A stretch of 64,000 nucleotides of DNA from DATDPM01 sp963841995 (GTDB lineage: Bacteria > Pseudomonadota > Alphaproteobacteria > DATDPM01), in contig CAWJEX010000019.1 in assembly GCA_963841995.1 (NCBI GenBank), forward strand, positions 124,001-188,000, in the 5' to 3' direction. Below are positions 25,094 through 33,834 of the stretch, piece by piece; the first letter of the stretch is position 1; every line of letters begins with the position of its first letter. The translations under genes were made by a program, and so were the position numbers. The notes beneath the pieces are model-generated. The model saw only the letters and a list, made by a program, of their open reading frames with translations. It did no database searches and had not been told where the DNA came from.

Positions 25094-25653
25094 TCAGGGC
25101 TTGAGCTTCTGGCCCTTGCTCCAGCGGCCCACGACGTCGGCCGTTTCCTCGCCAAGCTTTCCGGCGAGGTCGTTCATATCCACGAGGTCGAAACCGCCAA
25201 TTCCCGCGCCACCAGAGTAACCCTTTTCGGTTTGGAAACTGGTCAATAGGCACCGCTCGCGTTTTCAATCTTAAATACGCCCGTCATGGTTGCCTCGCCG
25301 GCACCGAAACCGATGAGGGCCCGCAATGCCTTGTCGCCGACATCGACATCGGTAATCTCACCGCTGACCAACGCCGTATTGGCGGGAAGCGGCGAAGGCG
25401 CCGGATCGATTACCTGCGCAAAGGTCTTGTTGTCGGTCAGTTTCTTAACGAGCGCCCTCCGCACGTATTCGGCGTTAGTGTTCCAGAGACTGTCTTTTGC
25501 CGTAATGTTGCCGATGGCGATAACCGAATAGTTTTGGGGCGAATCGCCCTGGACCGAAAGCTTCACGTCCATCGGCGTAATCGTGGTCGACGTACACGCG
25601 CACAGCAGCAGGCCAACCAAAGCCGTTGCCACAAACAAGCGTGAGGATTTCAT
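25094..25653 (-). pseudogene. DUF4410 family lipoprotein, frameshifted near the middle
   Basis: The N terminus is a lipoprotein signal (MKSSRLFVATALVGLLLCAC). The DUF4410 domain reads to TGVFKIENASGA, then a stop at 25243. In another frame the family's C-terminal half continues as LLTSFQTEKGYSGGAGIGGF, DLVDMNDLAGKLGEETADVV and GRWSKGQKLKP, ending with TGA at 25094-25096. One base appears to be missing near 25247. DUF4410 proteins are envelope proteins of unknown function. With the base restored the protein would be about 186 aa. Confidence 0.72.
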
Positions 25654-26104
25654 CGGTGCCCCCTGAGACGGAGTGGAAAGACCTGGGATGATACTACTGA
25701 CCGTTGAGCAGTCTTTCTAGCAAGGCTCGGCGGCAGAAATGTGACGGCGGAATTTTCATCAGCATCAACCGAACATGCGGTCGTATGCAATGACGGGCGG
25801 CGCCATCGGCTGATGCTGCTTTTTCCGGCGGTCCGGCTGTGTCGAGCAACCGGCGGTCCGGGTATGTCGAGCAAATGGACGGCACGTGGAATGTGCGGGA
25901 AGAAGGCCACTCATTCGGCCCGGACGAGGCGAAGCCCGCCTTTCAAAGATGGCTGAATCAGTTCAAGAATCTGGACCAGCAAATGGCGAGAGGATACTGA
26001 ACGGCATCACCAACAAGCGCCTTAGCGCCGCGACTTTCGCCACGGATCAAAACGTCTGGACTAAAACGAATTGACTGGATTGAGACGGGCCGGATGGGTC
26101 TGGC
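25654..26104. other. Intergenic region with a gene remnant
   Basis: About 450 bp. The only organised part is a 25-bp tandem duplication followed by the 3' end of an unrecognised gene (annotated separately). The last 100 bp show nothing. Confidence 0.5.
25825..26000 (+). pseudogene. 3' remnant of an unknown gene with a 25-bp tandem duplication
   Basis: A stretch of protein-like sequence, GYVEQMDGTWNVREEGHSFG then PDEAKPAFQRWLNQFKNLDQ and QMARGY, ends at TGA 25998-26000. Immediately upstream a 25-bp unit (starting CCGGCGGTCCGG, ending GTCGAGCAA) is present twice, at 25825-25849 and 25850-25874, with two mismatches. Since 25 is not a multiple of 3 the duplication shifts the frame, and no start is found. 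It is read as a decayed gene tail. Confidence 0.4.
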
Positions 26105-26443
26105 TTAGAGGACGCCGCCTTCGTCGGTGAGCAAGCCGTCGGCCGCCTGCATCTTGTCGCGCAGGTGCCGCCGGCGCATGAGTTTCCGCTGGGCACCCGA
26201 GGGCAGATCGGTGAAGGCGATCACGTTCCTGGTGATCAGCACGTCGACCAAGTCTTCGACCAGCCGGCCCATGAGCAGATCGGTGACGAACAGCTCCCAT
26301 TTGAGCTGCTCGGCGGAGCCGGCATCGGACAGGAATTGGATGATTTCCGGGTCTTCTGCCGCCAGTTCCTCGCTCGCCCCGCCTTGGGGTGAGCGGTAGA
26401 TGGCGGCGATATGGCCGTTTTCATCGCGGGATACGTAAGGCAT
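26105..26443 (-). CDS. Conserved hypothetical protein ('tryptophan synthase subunit beta like' group)
   Basis: 112 aa, soluble and acidic. The start MPYVSRDENGHIAAIYR and the later VEDLVDVLITRNVIAFTDLPSGAQRKLMRR match a widespread proteobacterial family usually labelled 'tryptophan synthase subunit beta like protein', a historical name that does not imply PLP chemistry. No catalytic motif is seen. GGAAGG lies before the ATG. It stands alone between two intergenic stretches. Confidence 0.75.
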   Translation of the reverse strand: MPYVSRDENGHIAAIYRSPQGGASEELAAEDPEIIQFLSDAGSAEQLKWELFVTDLLMGRLVEDLVDVLITRNVIAFTDLPSGAQRKLMRRRHLRDKMQAADGLLTDEGGVL

Positions 26444-26798
26444 GAAATTTCCTTCCCCCTAGTCCGATTGAAAGTCCGATTGCCAAAACCTGTTGAAACC
26501 GCCTGCCCGACTGAATGGTGCCGGAACGTTTGAGCCCCGCTCCCTCAATGGGAGGCCGGCAAGGATGCCGGCCTGTATCGATGCCGGCAGCGCCGCCGGC
26601 GGGTGAACGGTTTCGCGACTTTACGACAGGTCCGAGGCCACAGCCATAGGTCACGGCCCCAAAAACCGTTTCCTTGCGTTCGCGGGTATAAGGGGCTTGT
26701 GAAACACTATAGACCGCCTAATTGTTATAAATTGGTAAAGCGATTCCCTTGGTAAGGCATTGCTTGGATGTCAGGCATTGCCGGGCGGAGCAAGACTC
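26444..26798. other. Intergenic region before yqgE
   Basis: About 355 bp without a gene. It holds short GCCGGC-rich palindromes around 26550-26600 and an AT-rich stretch at 26718-26735 that could hold the -10 for the exported YqgE gene. Confidence 0.5.
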
Positions 26799-27536
26799 AT
26801 GGCGCGATTTAGACCCCCCTTATTCACCCGGCACTTGCTGACGCATTTTGCCGCGATCTTTGCTGTTGCCGTCATTGCGTCGACGATGCCCTCCCCGGCC
26901 GGATCGGAAGAATCCGCCGGCCCTTCACCCGGCCACATCCCCAATGCAACCGCCGATAATCCAAATCCACCCGGTCAGGCGCCCAACGACACGCCCAATC
27001 CGGCACAAGACCCGGACAACCTCACCGGCAAGTTTATCGTTGCGGCGCCCACCATGGACGACCCCAATTTTTCCAAGACCGTGATCTTCATCCTCGATCA
27101 TAACGAGCACGGCGCGCTCGGCATCGTGGTCAACCACGTTCTCGGCTCCGCGCCGGCGGCGGACGTTCTCAAAGGGCTCGGGATCGACGGCCAGGACGCG
27201 TCCGGCCGGCTCAAGGTTTTCCTCGGCGGGCCGGTCGAACCGGCGGCGACCTTCGTTCTTCACACGCCGGATTATTCGAATTCCGACACCCATTTGATCA
27301 CCAGCAGTGTCGATGTGACCGGCGACACCGAAATTCTCGAAGCGATTTCGAAAGGCAAAGGCCCGGCGCACAGCCTCATCGCACTCGGCTACGCCGGATG
27401 GGGCCCGGGCCAGCTCGAAGCCGAGATGGCGCATAACGCGTGGTACGTCGCGCCGGCAGACACCAGCATCCTGTTCGACGACGACATCGACGGGAAATGG
27501 AAACGCGCGTTGGCAACCAGCGGCGTGGATTTGTAG
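26799..27536 (+). CDS. YqgE/AlgH family protein with signal peptide and Pro/Asn-rich linker
   Basis: 245 aa from ATG 26799. Residues ~1-38 form a signal-like segment (basic start, hydrophobic LLTHFAAIFAVAVIAST). A 45-residue Pro/Asn/Gly-rich linker follows, then a full YqgE/AlgH (DUF179) domain: LTGKFIVAAPTMDDPNFSKT, VIFILDHNEHGALGIVVNH, KVFLGGPVEPAATFVLH, ALGYAGWGPGQLEAEMAHNAWY. Ordinary YqgE proteins are about 190 aa, cytoplasmic and lack the N-terminal part. Here the domain appears to be exported. Function of the family is unsettled; AlgH was named for an effect on alginate in Pseudomonas. Confidence 0.88.
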   Translation: MARFRPPLFTRHLLTHFAAIFAVAVIASTMPSPAGSEESAGPSPGHIPNATADNPNPPGQAPNDTPNPAQDPDNLTGKFIVAAPTMDDPNFSKTVIFILDHNEHGALGIVVNHVLGSAPAADVLKGLGIDGQDASGRLKVFLGGPVEPAATFVLHTPDYSNSDTHLITSSVDVTGDTEILEAISKGKGPAHSLIALGYAGWGPGQLEAEMAHNAWYVAPADTSILFDDDIDGKWKRALATSGVDL

Positions 27537-28092
27537 GCAACACTCAACGTGGGCCACAGCACGGCGTTCGGAGCGGTAGTCTGTGGACCGGGATGAATTC
27601 AGAAAATTCGTCGAGGCAGAGATGCGCCGATTATTTCAGGCGGCACGTCAACGCGACGAACTTTCATTTCTCTTTGCGGTGGTCGGCTTCGATTCGGGAG
27701 CAGAGGACCCAGGCTGGAAACCGATCGGCGAAACGCAGGCGCTTGTCCATGATCTGGTGGGCCTAATCAACGGCCCGCTCCATGACGATACAAAAGCTAG
27801 AATGGCTCTATTCCTGTATTGCCATATTACCGAAGCAAATTTTATTTATCACTGCCTCTACATTTTGCTTTTGACGATCGAGGGGCAGCCACCAAAAGTG
27901 TTCAATTTTCTTGATAAGTACAAGAACGGGGCTCCTCCGTCGGTATCAGCAAAGGCGACTGAAATATCAGCCAAGGCGCTTGAGCAGGGGTTCAAAGGCG
28001 TAAAGGACATATTGGATGAAATTATTCGACCGAATATTCGTAATCCATTCTTTCACTCCGACTACATTTTATTCGAAGGCAAGTTCCGCCTA

Positions 28093-28931
28093 GGCTCCGG
28101 ACCCATAAACAGGATTCCCATGTCGGGCGTTTCGTGATTTAAAGTTTCCGAAGGGAGACCGTCGATGGATCGAGATTATTTTTGGCTGAGCGAAAGACAG
28201 TTCGCGCGGCTTGAGCCGCATCTTCCAACCGATACGCGGGGCAAACCAAGGGTCGACGACCGCCGCGTCATCAGCGGGATTATTCATGTCCTGAAGTCCG
28301 GCGGACGCTGGGTCGACGCCCCTCCCGTTTATGGTCCGCGCAAGACGCTCTACAATCGTTTCGTGCGCTGGGCAGCCAGAGGCGTCTGGGTGGGCATCTT
28401 CCGCGCCTTGGCATCGGCGGGCGGTCCGCCGGCACAGGTGCTGATCGATAGCTCGGCGGTGAAGGCTCATCGTGGCGCCTCAGGGGGTAAAGGGGGAACT
28501 CAGTCAGGCGATCGGCCGTTCTCGGGACGGCCGAACCACGAAGATCCACGCGCTCACCGACCGCTTCTGCCGCCCGATCGCGTTCCTCTTGACCGGCGGC
28601 CAGGTGGCCGACTGCATCGCGGCCGACGCCCTGCTCGACCCAGTGTCCACCGCCGCGATCCTGCACGGCGACAAGGGCTACGACAGCGACGCCGTCCGCC
28701 GCAAGATCGAGAGCAAGGGCGCCGCGCCGAACATCCCGCCCAAAGCCAACCGGCGCTGGAAAAACTGCTTCTCTCCCTGCCTCTACCGCGATCGCAACGC
28801 CATCGAACGCATGTTCGGACGGATCAAGGACTTCCGCAGAATCGCCACCCGATACGATCGTCTCGCCCACAACTTCCTCGCCGCCGTCTGTCTCGCCGCT
28901 ACACTGTGCTACTGGTTATGAGTCCGGAGCC
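28093..28931 (+). mobile_element. IS5-family (IS427-group-like) insertion sequence, 839 bp
   Basis: Terminal inverted repeats start GGCTCCGGAC at both ends. The left continues CCATAAACAG and the right, read inwards, TCATAACCAG, so 18 of 20 bases match. TA flanks both ends (28091-28092 and 28932-28933), the target duplication expected for this group. Removing the element plus one TA restores the frame of the host gene exactly. One transposase, in two frames, fills the element. Confidence 0.93.
28165..28921 (+). CDS. IS5-family transposase (two overlapping frames)
   Basis: ORFA (from ATG 28165) has the helix-turn-helix-type N terminus FWLSERQFARLEPHLP and the first DDE Asp in AQVLIDSSAVKAHR. 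ORFB continues in the +1 frame from the run of G near 28490, with AIGRSRDGRTTKIHALTD, the second Asp in HGDKGYDSD, and RDRNAIERMFGRIKDFRRIATRYD holding the catalytic Glu. The switch occurs in TAAAGGGGGAAC, where many IS5 elements use programmed frameshifting, so this need not be a mutation. Fused length is about 251 aa. Confidence 0.9.
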
Positions 28932-29242
28932 TAAAGCATCGGGGTTCGCAATATGCCGAAATCCCCTTGGAAGACATCTTCACACTCGTCCAAAAAACTA
29001 TGGATTTCTTCAACGGTGTCATGAGTCTACTCATGGAAGCGCGCCGCTCATTTCCAAAGGGTGACAAGATCACCGGAAGGAAGACCCCCGACGGCAAGAA
29101 CTTGAGTTCTGTCGACGTCCTTGTTGATGAGAATGGCGTCGCCGTCGGTTTCAGTGGATTTGATCCTTTGCCTCTCTGGTTGTAGGGTTAGGTCATTCCC
29201 TAAGCCCAATTTCCGTAACGATTCGAAAAGCCTATCCCCCCA

Positions 29243-29296
29243 CAAAATCCTAATCTTCCCGTTCACCCCCATGCCTTCGTGGAAGGGCGCTGAGCA
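29243..29296 (-). pseudogene. Remnant of a cupredoxin gene 3' end
   Basis: On the minus strand this reads CSAPFHEGMGVNGKIRIL, nearly the same as the last 18 residues of the intact cupredoxin upstream (CSAPFHEGMGMKGTITIM), including the Cys, His and Met copper ligands. No other part of a cupredoxin precedes it. The membrane protein gene reads through it in a different frame. Confidence 0.7.
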
Positions 29297-29679
29297 CTCG
29301 CTACGATTTTCGCGTCCGGTTCGCGTCCGAGGGTCAGGGCCGAGGCGGTCAAGGCCACGCCGAGCCCGACCACGCAGAGGATGACGAGGAAAAGCGGATC
29401 GCGGGTTTCCCAATAGAGGCCGACGATCACCGCGATAAAGAAAATCCGGACAAAGACGGTCGTCGGGTAAAGGACTTCGACGCGATGCCGGATGATCTGG
29501 GTGACCACAATCGACAGCGCGATCATGAAGGCGCCGGTGAACCGGACGAAGACGTCGCCGTATTGTGCGTTGGAGAGAAGCAAGGACAGAGAAAAATCCG
29601 GAGCGAACAGAAATGCCAGTCCGGTCAGAAACAGATAGGTCGCAAGGTAATAAAGGCTGATCCGCGCATAAGGGCGCAT
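29263..29679 (-). CDS. Small integral membrane protein beside the cupredoxin gene
   Basis: 138 aa with four hydrophobic helices (ISLYYLATYLFLTGLAFLFA, FVRFTGAFMIALSIVVTQII, VFVRIFFIAVIVGLYW, LFLVILCVVGLGVALTAS). No family is recognised with confidence. It lies 67 bp downstream of the cupredoxin gene on the same strand and is probably co-transcribed. Its last 12 residues (ASAQRPSTKAWG) are an out-of-frame reading of a cupredoxin remnant, so the natural C terminus has probably been replaced. Confidence 0.7.
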   Translation of the reverse strand: MRPYARISLYYLATYLFLTGLAFLFAPDFSLSLLLSNAQYGDVFVRFTGAFMIALSIVVTQIIRHRVEVLYPTTVFVRIFFIAVIVGLYWETRDPLFLVILCVVGLGVALTASALTLGREPDAKIVASAQRPSTKAWG

Positions 29680-29745
29680 CGTCGATTCCCCCGGGCCATG
29701 CGCCGCCTTTGGCGCGCTTACATCAACGCGCCCTTTCGGCGCTTC

Positions 29746-30240
29746 TTACATTATCGTAATCGTGCCCTTCATGCCCATGCCTTCGTGGAAGGGAGCCGAG
29801 CAATGGAGGTCGTAGGTTCCTTTCGTCACTGCGAGGAAGGTGAGGTCTTTGGATTCACCGGGCGCGAGTGCCATTTCGCGGAGCAGCGGATAAGCGAGAT
29901 TGCCGCTGCTTTGCTCCAGGGAATTCGCGGCGATCGCCTTGAAGAAATCCTCGGCGGCGAAATAATGGGTTTCCTTCCCCTTGTTTTCGAGATGCAGGCG
30001 GTAGATGCCGCCGGATTGGAAGGTGAGCGACGAGGGCTGGAATTCGAAATCGGCGAGAGTGACATTGACGGTTTCCGCCTTCGACCAATCGACGTTTATC
30101 GTTTCCTTGCTCGACACGTAGCCGAGCTCGGAATCGCTCATCGCGTTCTTGGCGCCCTGGGCGCAGCCGGCCACCATGCTTCCGGTAAGCCCCAGCATCG
30201 CCAGAACCGCCAAAGACGCCCTCATTCCGCCGAACCGCAT
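29746..30240 (-). CDS. Cupredoxin-domain lipoprotein
   Basis: 164 aa from ATG 30240, preceded by AAGGAGAG. The signal peptide ends in a lipobox (SMVAGC), so the protein is likely lipid-anchored in the envelope. The cupredoxin fold shows VNVTLADFEFQPSSLTFQSG, LENKGKETHYFAAEDFF with the first His ligand, and the C-terminal loop YDLHCSAPFHEGMGMKG carrying Cys, His and Met ligands of a type 1 copper site. It would carry electrons or copper at the membrane. The small membrane protein downstream may be a partner. Confidence 0.87.
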   Translation of the reverse strand: MRFGGMRASLAVLAMLGLTGSMVAGCAQGAKNAMSDSELGYVSSKETINVDWSKAETVNVTLADFEFQPSSLTFQSGGIYRLHLENKGKETHYFAAEDFFKAIAANSLEQSSGNLAYPLLREMALAPGESKDLTFLAVTKGTYDLHCSAPFHEGMGMKGTITIM

Positions 30241-30399
30241 GTCACTCTCCTTCATTGGATTTTTCAGTTTCGATTCCCGAGACTTGGATTCGGCGCAAAG
30301 CACGCGGTTGAATCAAAACTCGCGATCGTCAAATGATCGTGAGCCGCTGCGCTTTATTGTCACGCAGGGGTCATTGTCACGCACGGGCATGCGTCCCGC

Positions 30400-30693
30400 C
30401 TATTCCTTCGCATCCCGCCGGTCGATATGCCCGAGATCCCGCTCCGGCGCCACTTTGTCGCGGACGCGCTGCTTGAGCTCGGCAATATCGGGAAAACGGC
30501 CCTCCGATTTGCGCGACCAGACCGTTTCGCCCTCCACCCGGACTTCGAAGATGCCGCCGGTTCCGGGGATCAGCATGACCCCGGCCAACTCCGCCTCGAA
30601 GGTGCTCAGCAGCTCCTGAGCCATCCATCCGGCGCGCAGCAGCCAGCGGCATTGGGTGCAATATTCGATCTCGATGCGCGGCTTCCCAACCAT
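30400..30693 (-). CDS. SelW/SelT/SelH (Rdx) family protein
   Basis: 97 aa from ATG 30693, with GGAG four bases upstream; ATG 30714 is also in frame. Thioredoxin-like Rdx fold: IEIEYCTQCRWLLRAGWMAQELL carries the CxxC redox motif where animal homologues have Cys-x-x-Sec. FEVRVEGETVWSRKSEGRFPD matches the rest of the domain. The family is thought to take part in thiol redox control; substrates are unknown. It lies directly after the RND permease stop on the same strand. Confidence 0.88.
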   Translation of the reverse strand: MVGKPRIEIEYCTQCRWLLRAGWMAQELLSTFEAELAGVMLIPGTGGIFEVRVEGETVWSRKSEGRFPDIAELKQRVRDKVAPERDLGHIDRRDAKE

Positions 30694-30714
30694 ATGACTC
30701 CGACCCTTTGACAT

Positions 30715-33700
30715 TTATTCCGCGGGTGCCGGTTTGGTTCGGCGGCGGGGACTGAAGCGGGCAAAGAACCGGCCGGAATGGGTTTCGAGGCCGTCGAGGT
30801 AGATGTAAATCACCGGCGTCAGATAAAGGGTCAGGAGTTGCGAGACCACGAGCCCGCCGGCAACCGCCAAACCCAGAGGACGTCTTGCTTCCGACCCCGA
30901 GCCGAAACCGAAAGCGATCGGCAAGGTTCCCATGATCGCTGCCATGGTCGTCATCATGATCGGGCGGAAGCGGATGAGGCAGGCTTCGTAAATCGCCTTC
31001 GCCGCATCGAGGCCCTCGTTGCGGCGTTTGTCGATCGCGAAATCAATCATCATGATCGCGTTCTTCTTCACGATGCCGACCAGCATGATGACGCCGACGA
31101 AGGAATAGAGGCTCAAGGGTTCGTTGGCGAGCAGCAAGGCGAGCAAGGCGCCGAGGCTGGCGGAAGGCAGGCCGGAGAGGATCGTCAGCGGATGCACGAA
31201 GCTCTCATATAAGACTCCGAGCACGATATAGACGACGAGAATCGCCATCAGCAGGAGCAAGCCCATGCCCTGCAGCGACGCCTGAAACGCTTGGGCGGTG
31301 CCCTGGAAGCTGGCTTCGATATTCTTCGGCATGCCGAGCTCGCGGACGATCTGATCGAGCTTGTCGACCGCGTCGCCGAGCGCCGTACCCGGCGCCAAAT
31401 TGAACGAGACGGTGACGGCGGGAAGCTGGCCCTGATGATTGATCGCCAGCGGGCCCACGCCGCGCTCGATGTTCGCAATGGCGGTCAGCGGCACCAGCGC
31501 GCCGGTGGTGCTGCGGATATAAAGCCGCGGCAGGGAGGCGACGTTCTGCTGATATTTCGGATCGACTTCGAGAATCACTTCGTATTGATCGGTTGCGGTA
31601 TAGATCGTCGAGACTTGGCGCTCGCCGAAGGCGCTGCCGAGTGCGATTTCAATCTGGTTGGCGGTGACGCCGAGAGACGAAGCCCGGTCGCGGTCGATCG
31701 AGACATTCACGATCGGGCTTCGGATCTGCATGTCGTTGGTGGCGTCCTGGAATCCCGGCGCTTCCTGTAGCTTCTGGGTGAGGATTCCGGCCCAGCGATA
31801 GAGCAGATCGAGATCGAGGCTCTGCAGCGTGTATTGGTATTGGGCCTTGGTCAGATAGCCGCCGACCCGAATCGGCGGCGGGTTTTGCATATAGACTTTC
31901 ATGCCGGTGACTTGGTCCAGCTTCGGCCGGAGTTCCTGAATGATGTCGTCGGCGGAAAGCTTCCGTTCGGCGCGCGGTTTCAAATGCACGAAGAGCAGCC
32001 CCAGATTGCCGGTGGCCCGCGATCCCGAAGGGCCGATGGTGGACATCAAGGTATCCACATTCGGATCGGCCTGGACGATGGCGGCGACTTCCTTTTGATG
32101 CCGGACCATGGCGTCGAAGGAAATGTCCTCCGATCCTTCGGTGAAGGCAAAGATCTGGTCGGTGTCTTCGTTCGGCAGAAAGGTCTTCGGCATCGTGCCG
32201 TAGAGATGGACGGTGCCGTAAATCGTGCCTGCGAACATCAGCAGAATCAAAATGTGATGGCGCAGCGCCCAGCTCAGCGTCTTGTCGTAGCCGCGGAGCA
32301 ATCCGGCGAAGAACGCTTCGCCCGCGCGATGGAGGCCGCGTTCGCGGGTGCCGTGAAAGCCGGTCATGAACCGGCTGCACAGCATGGGCGTCAGGGTCAG
32401 GGAGACGACGCCGGAAACCAGAATCGCGATGCAGATGGTGACCGCGAATTCGTGGAGCAGCCTTCCCACCATGCCGCCCATGAACAGCACGGGAATGAAC
32501 ACGGCGACCAGCGAAATGGTCATCGACAGGATGGTGAACGCGATTTCGCGGGAGCCGGTCAGCGCCGCAGCGAACGGCTCTTCGCCGTGCTCGATATGGC
32601 GGGTGATGTTTTCCAGCATCACGATGGCGTCGTCGATGACGAAGCCGACCGAAAGGGTCAGCGCCATCAAGGAGAGATTGTCGAGGCTGTAGCCGAAGAT
32701 ATACATCGCGGCGAAGGTGCCGACGATGGAAAGCGGCAGCGCGAGGCTCGGGATGATCGTCGCCGACAGCCGCCGCAAGAACAAAAAGATGACCAGGATC
32801 ACCAGCACGCAAGCGAGCATCAGGCTGAACTGCACGTCGGCGATCGAACTCCGGATCGTATGGGAGCGGTCGTAAAGCACGTTGAGATCGACCGCGGCCG
32901 GCAATTGCGCCTGGAAGGCGGGGAGCACGCCCCGGACATTGTTGACGACTTCGATGGTGTTGGTGTTGGGCTGCCGGTAAATGGCGAGGATGATTGCGCG
33001 GTCCTTGCCGAGCCAGCTCGCCACTCTGTCGGTTTCGACCGAATTGATCGCGTTACCGACGTCTTCCAGGCGCACCGGCGCGCCGCCGCGATAGGCGACG
33101 ATGAGCGCGCGGAACGCGGCGGCGTCGCGCAATTGCCCGGTCGCCTGAACCGTCAGGCTTTGATGCGCGCCGTTCAGAGTGCCGGTCGGGAGGTTCACGT
33201 TGCCGTTGGCCAGCGCATCGGCGATCTCGTTGATGCCGATGCCTTTGGCCGCCAGCAAATCGGGATTAACCCGGGCCCTGACCGCATATTTCTGCGGACC
33301 GAAAACCGCGACCTGGGCAACGCCGTTCAGCATGGACAGCCGCTGAGCGAGAATCGTTTCGGCGTATTCGTCCACCACCGACATCGGCAAGGTCGGCGAC
33401 GACAGCCCGACATAGAAGACCGCGAAGTCCGCCGGGTTCACCTTGCGGAAAGACGGCGGATTCGGCAATTCCGGCGGGAGCTGCCGCGTCGCCGCCGAAA
33501 TCGCGGATTGAACGTCCTGGGCGGCGGCGTCGATGTTGCGATCGAGATCGAATTGCAGCGTTACGACAGAAATCTCTTGCGCGTTGACCGAGGTCATCGA
33601 GGAAATGCCGGCGATGGTCGAGAACTGCGCTTCGAGAGGCCGTGCGACCGAAGCCGCCATCGTCTCCGGGCTGGCGCCCGGAAAATTCGTGGTCACCGTG

Positions 33701-33834
33701 ATCGTCGGGAAATCGACATGGGGAAGCTCGCTCACCGGCAGCGCTTGGTAGGCAAACATCCCGAAGATGAGAAGCCCGGCCATGATCAGCGTGGTCATGA
33801 CCGGGCGGCGGATGCAGAGTTCGGGCAGCGTCAC
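30715..33834 (-). CDS. RND efflux transporter permease subunit (HAE1 family)
   Basis: 1039 aa with twelve membrane helices and two large periplasmic loops. Typical markers: the N-terminal RPVMTTLIMAGLLIFG helix; FPTITVTTNFPGASPETMA; TM4 region LSVGFVIDDAIVMLENI with the proton-relay Asp pair; a periplasmic porter repeat; and VGIVKKNAIMMIDFA in the second half. It pumps drugs or other amphiphiles outwards using the proton gradient in complex with the adaptor encoded just upstream. The GTG start at 33834 overlaps the adaptor stop (GTGA). It is closest in layout to MdtB/MdtC-type pumps. No outer-membrane TolC partner is in the window. Confidence 0.95.
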   Translation of the reverse strand: MTLPELCIRRPVMTTLIMAGLLIFGMFAYQALPVSELPHVDFPTITVTTNFPGASPETMAASVARPLEAQFSTIAGISSMTSVNAQEISVVTLQFDLDRNIDAAAQDVQSAISAATRQLPPELPNPPSFRKVNPADFAVFYVGLSSPTLPMSVVDEYAETILAQRLSMLNGVAQVAVFGPQKYAVRARVNPDLLAAKGIGINEIADALANGNVNLPTGTLNGAHQSLTVQATGQLRDAAAFRALIVAYRGGAPVRLEDVGNAINSVETDRVASWLGKDRAIILAIYRQPNTNTIEVVNNVRGVLPAFQAQLPAAVDLNVLYDRSHTIRSSIADVQFSLMLACVLVILVIFLFLRRLSATIIPSLALPLSIVGTFAAMYIFGYSLDNLSLMALTLSVGFVIDDAIVMLENITRHIEHGEEPFAAALTGSREIAFTILSMTISLVAVFIPVLFMGGMVGRLLHEFAVTICIAILVSGVVSLTLTPMLCSRFMTGFHGTRERGLHRAGEAFFAGLLRGYDKTLSWALRHHILILLMFAGTIYGTVHLYGTMPKTFLPNEDTDQIFAFTEGSEDISFDAMVRHQKEVAAIVQADPNVDTLMSTIGPSGSRATGNLGLLFVHLKPRAERKLSADDIIQELRPKLDQVTGMKVYMQNPPPIRVGGYLTKAQYQYTLQSLDLDLLYRWAGILTQKLQEAPGFQDATNDMQIRSPIVNVSIDRDRASSLGVTANQIEIALGSAFGERQVSTIYTATDQYEVILEVDPKYQQNVASLPRLYIRSTTGALVPLTAIANIERGVGPLAINHQGQLPAVTVSFNLAPGTALGDAVDKLDQIVRELGMPKNIEASFQGTAQAFQASLQGMGLLLLMAILVVYIVLGVLYESFVHPLTILSGLPSASLGALLALLLANEPLSLYSFVGVIMLVGIVKKNAIMMIDFAIDKRRNEGLDAAKAIYEACLIRFRPIMMTTMAAIMGTLPIAFGFGSGSEARRPLGLAVAGGLVVSQLLTLYLTPVIYIYLDGLETHSGRFFARFSPRRRTKPAPAE

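Larger units (their letters stand above)
27583..29185 (+). pseudogene. Hypothetical protein gene split by an IS5-family insertion
   Basis: Reading 27583-28092, dropping the IS and one TA duplicate, and resuming at 28934 gives one uninterrupted 253-aa protein. Its junction reads GKFRLKHRGSQYAEIPLEDI and its end DPLPLWL. The protein is soluble, mixed alpha/beta, with no recognised domain. A helical region (KARMALFLYCHITEANFIYH) and the segment RPNIRNPFFHSDYILFEG suggest a conserved family of unknown role, perhaps abortive or RNA-related, but I cannot name it. The 5' part would now end in IS-derived residues (GSGPINRIPMSGVS). The insertion is recent enough that the flanks are intact. Confidence 0.85.

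Noticed and set aside
28165..29064. Reading the IS transposase first frame through to 29064 as one 299-aa protein
   Set aside because: After about residue 110 this frame turns Arg/Pro-rich, while the next frame carries the conserved second half of the DDE transposase; a frameshifted fusion explains both.
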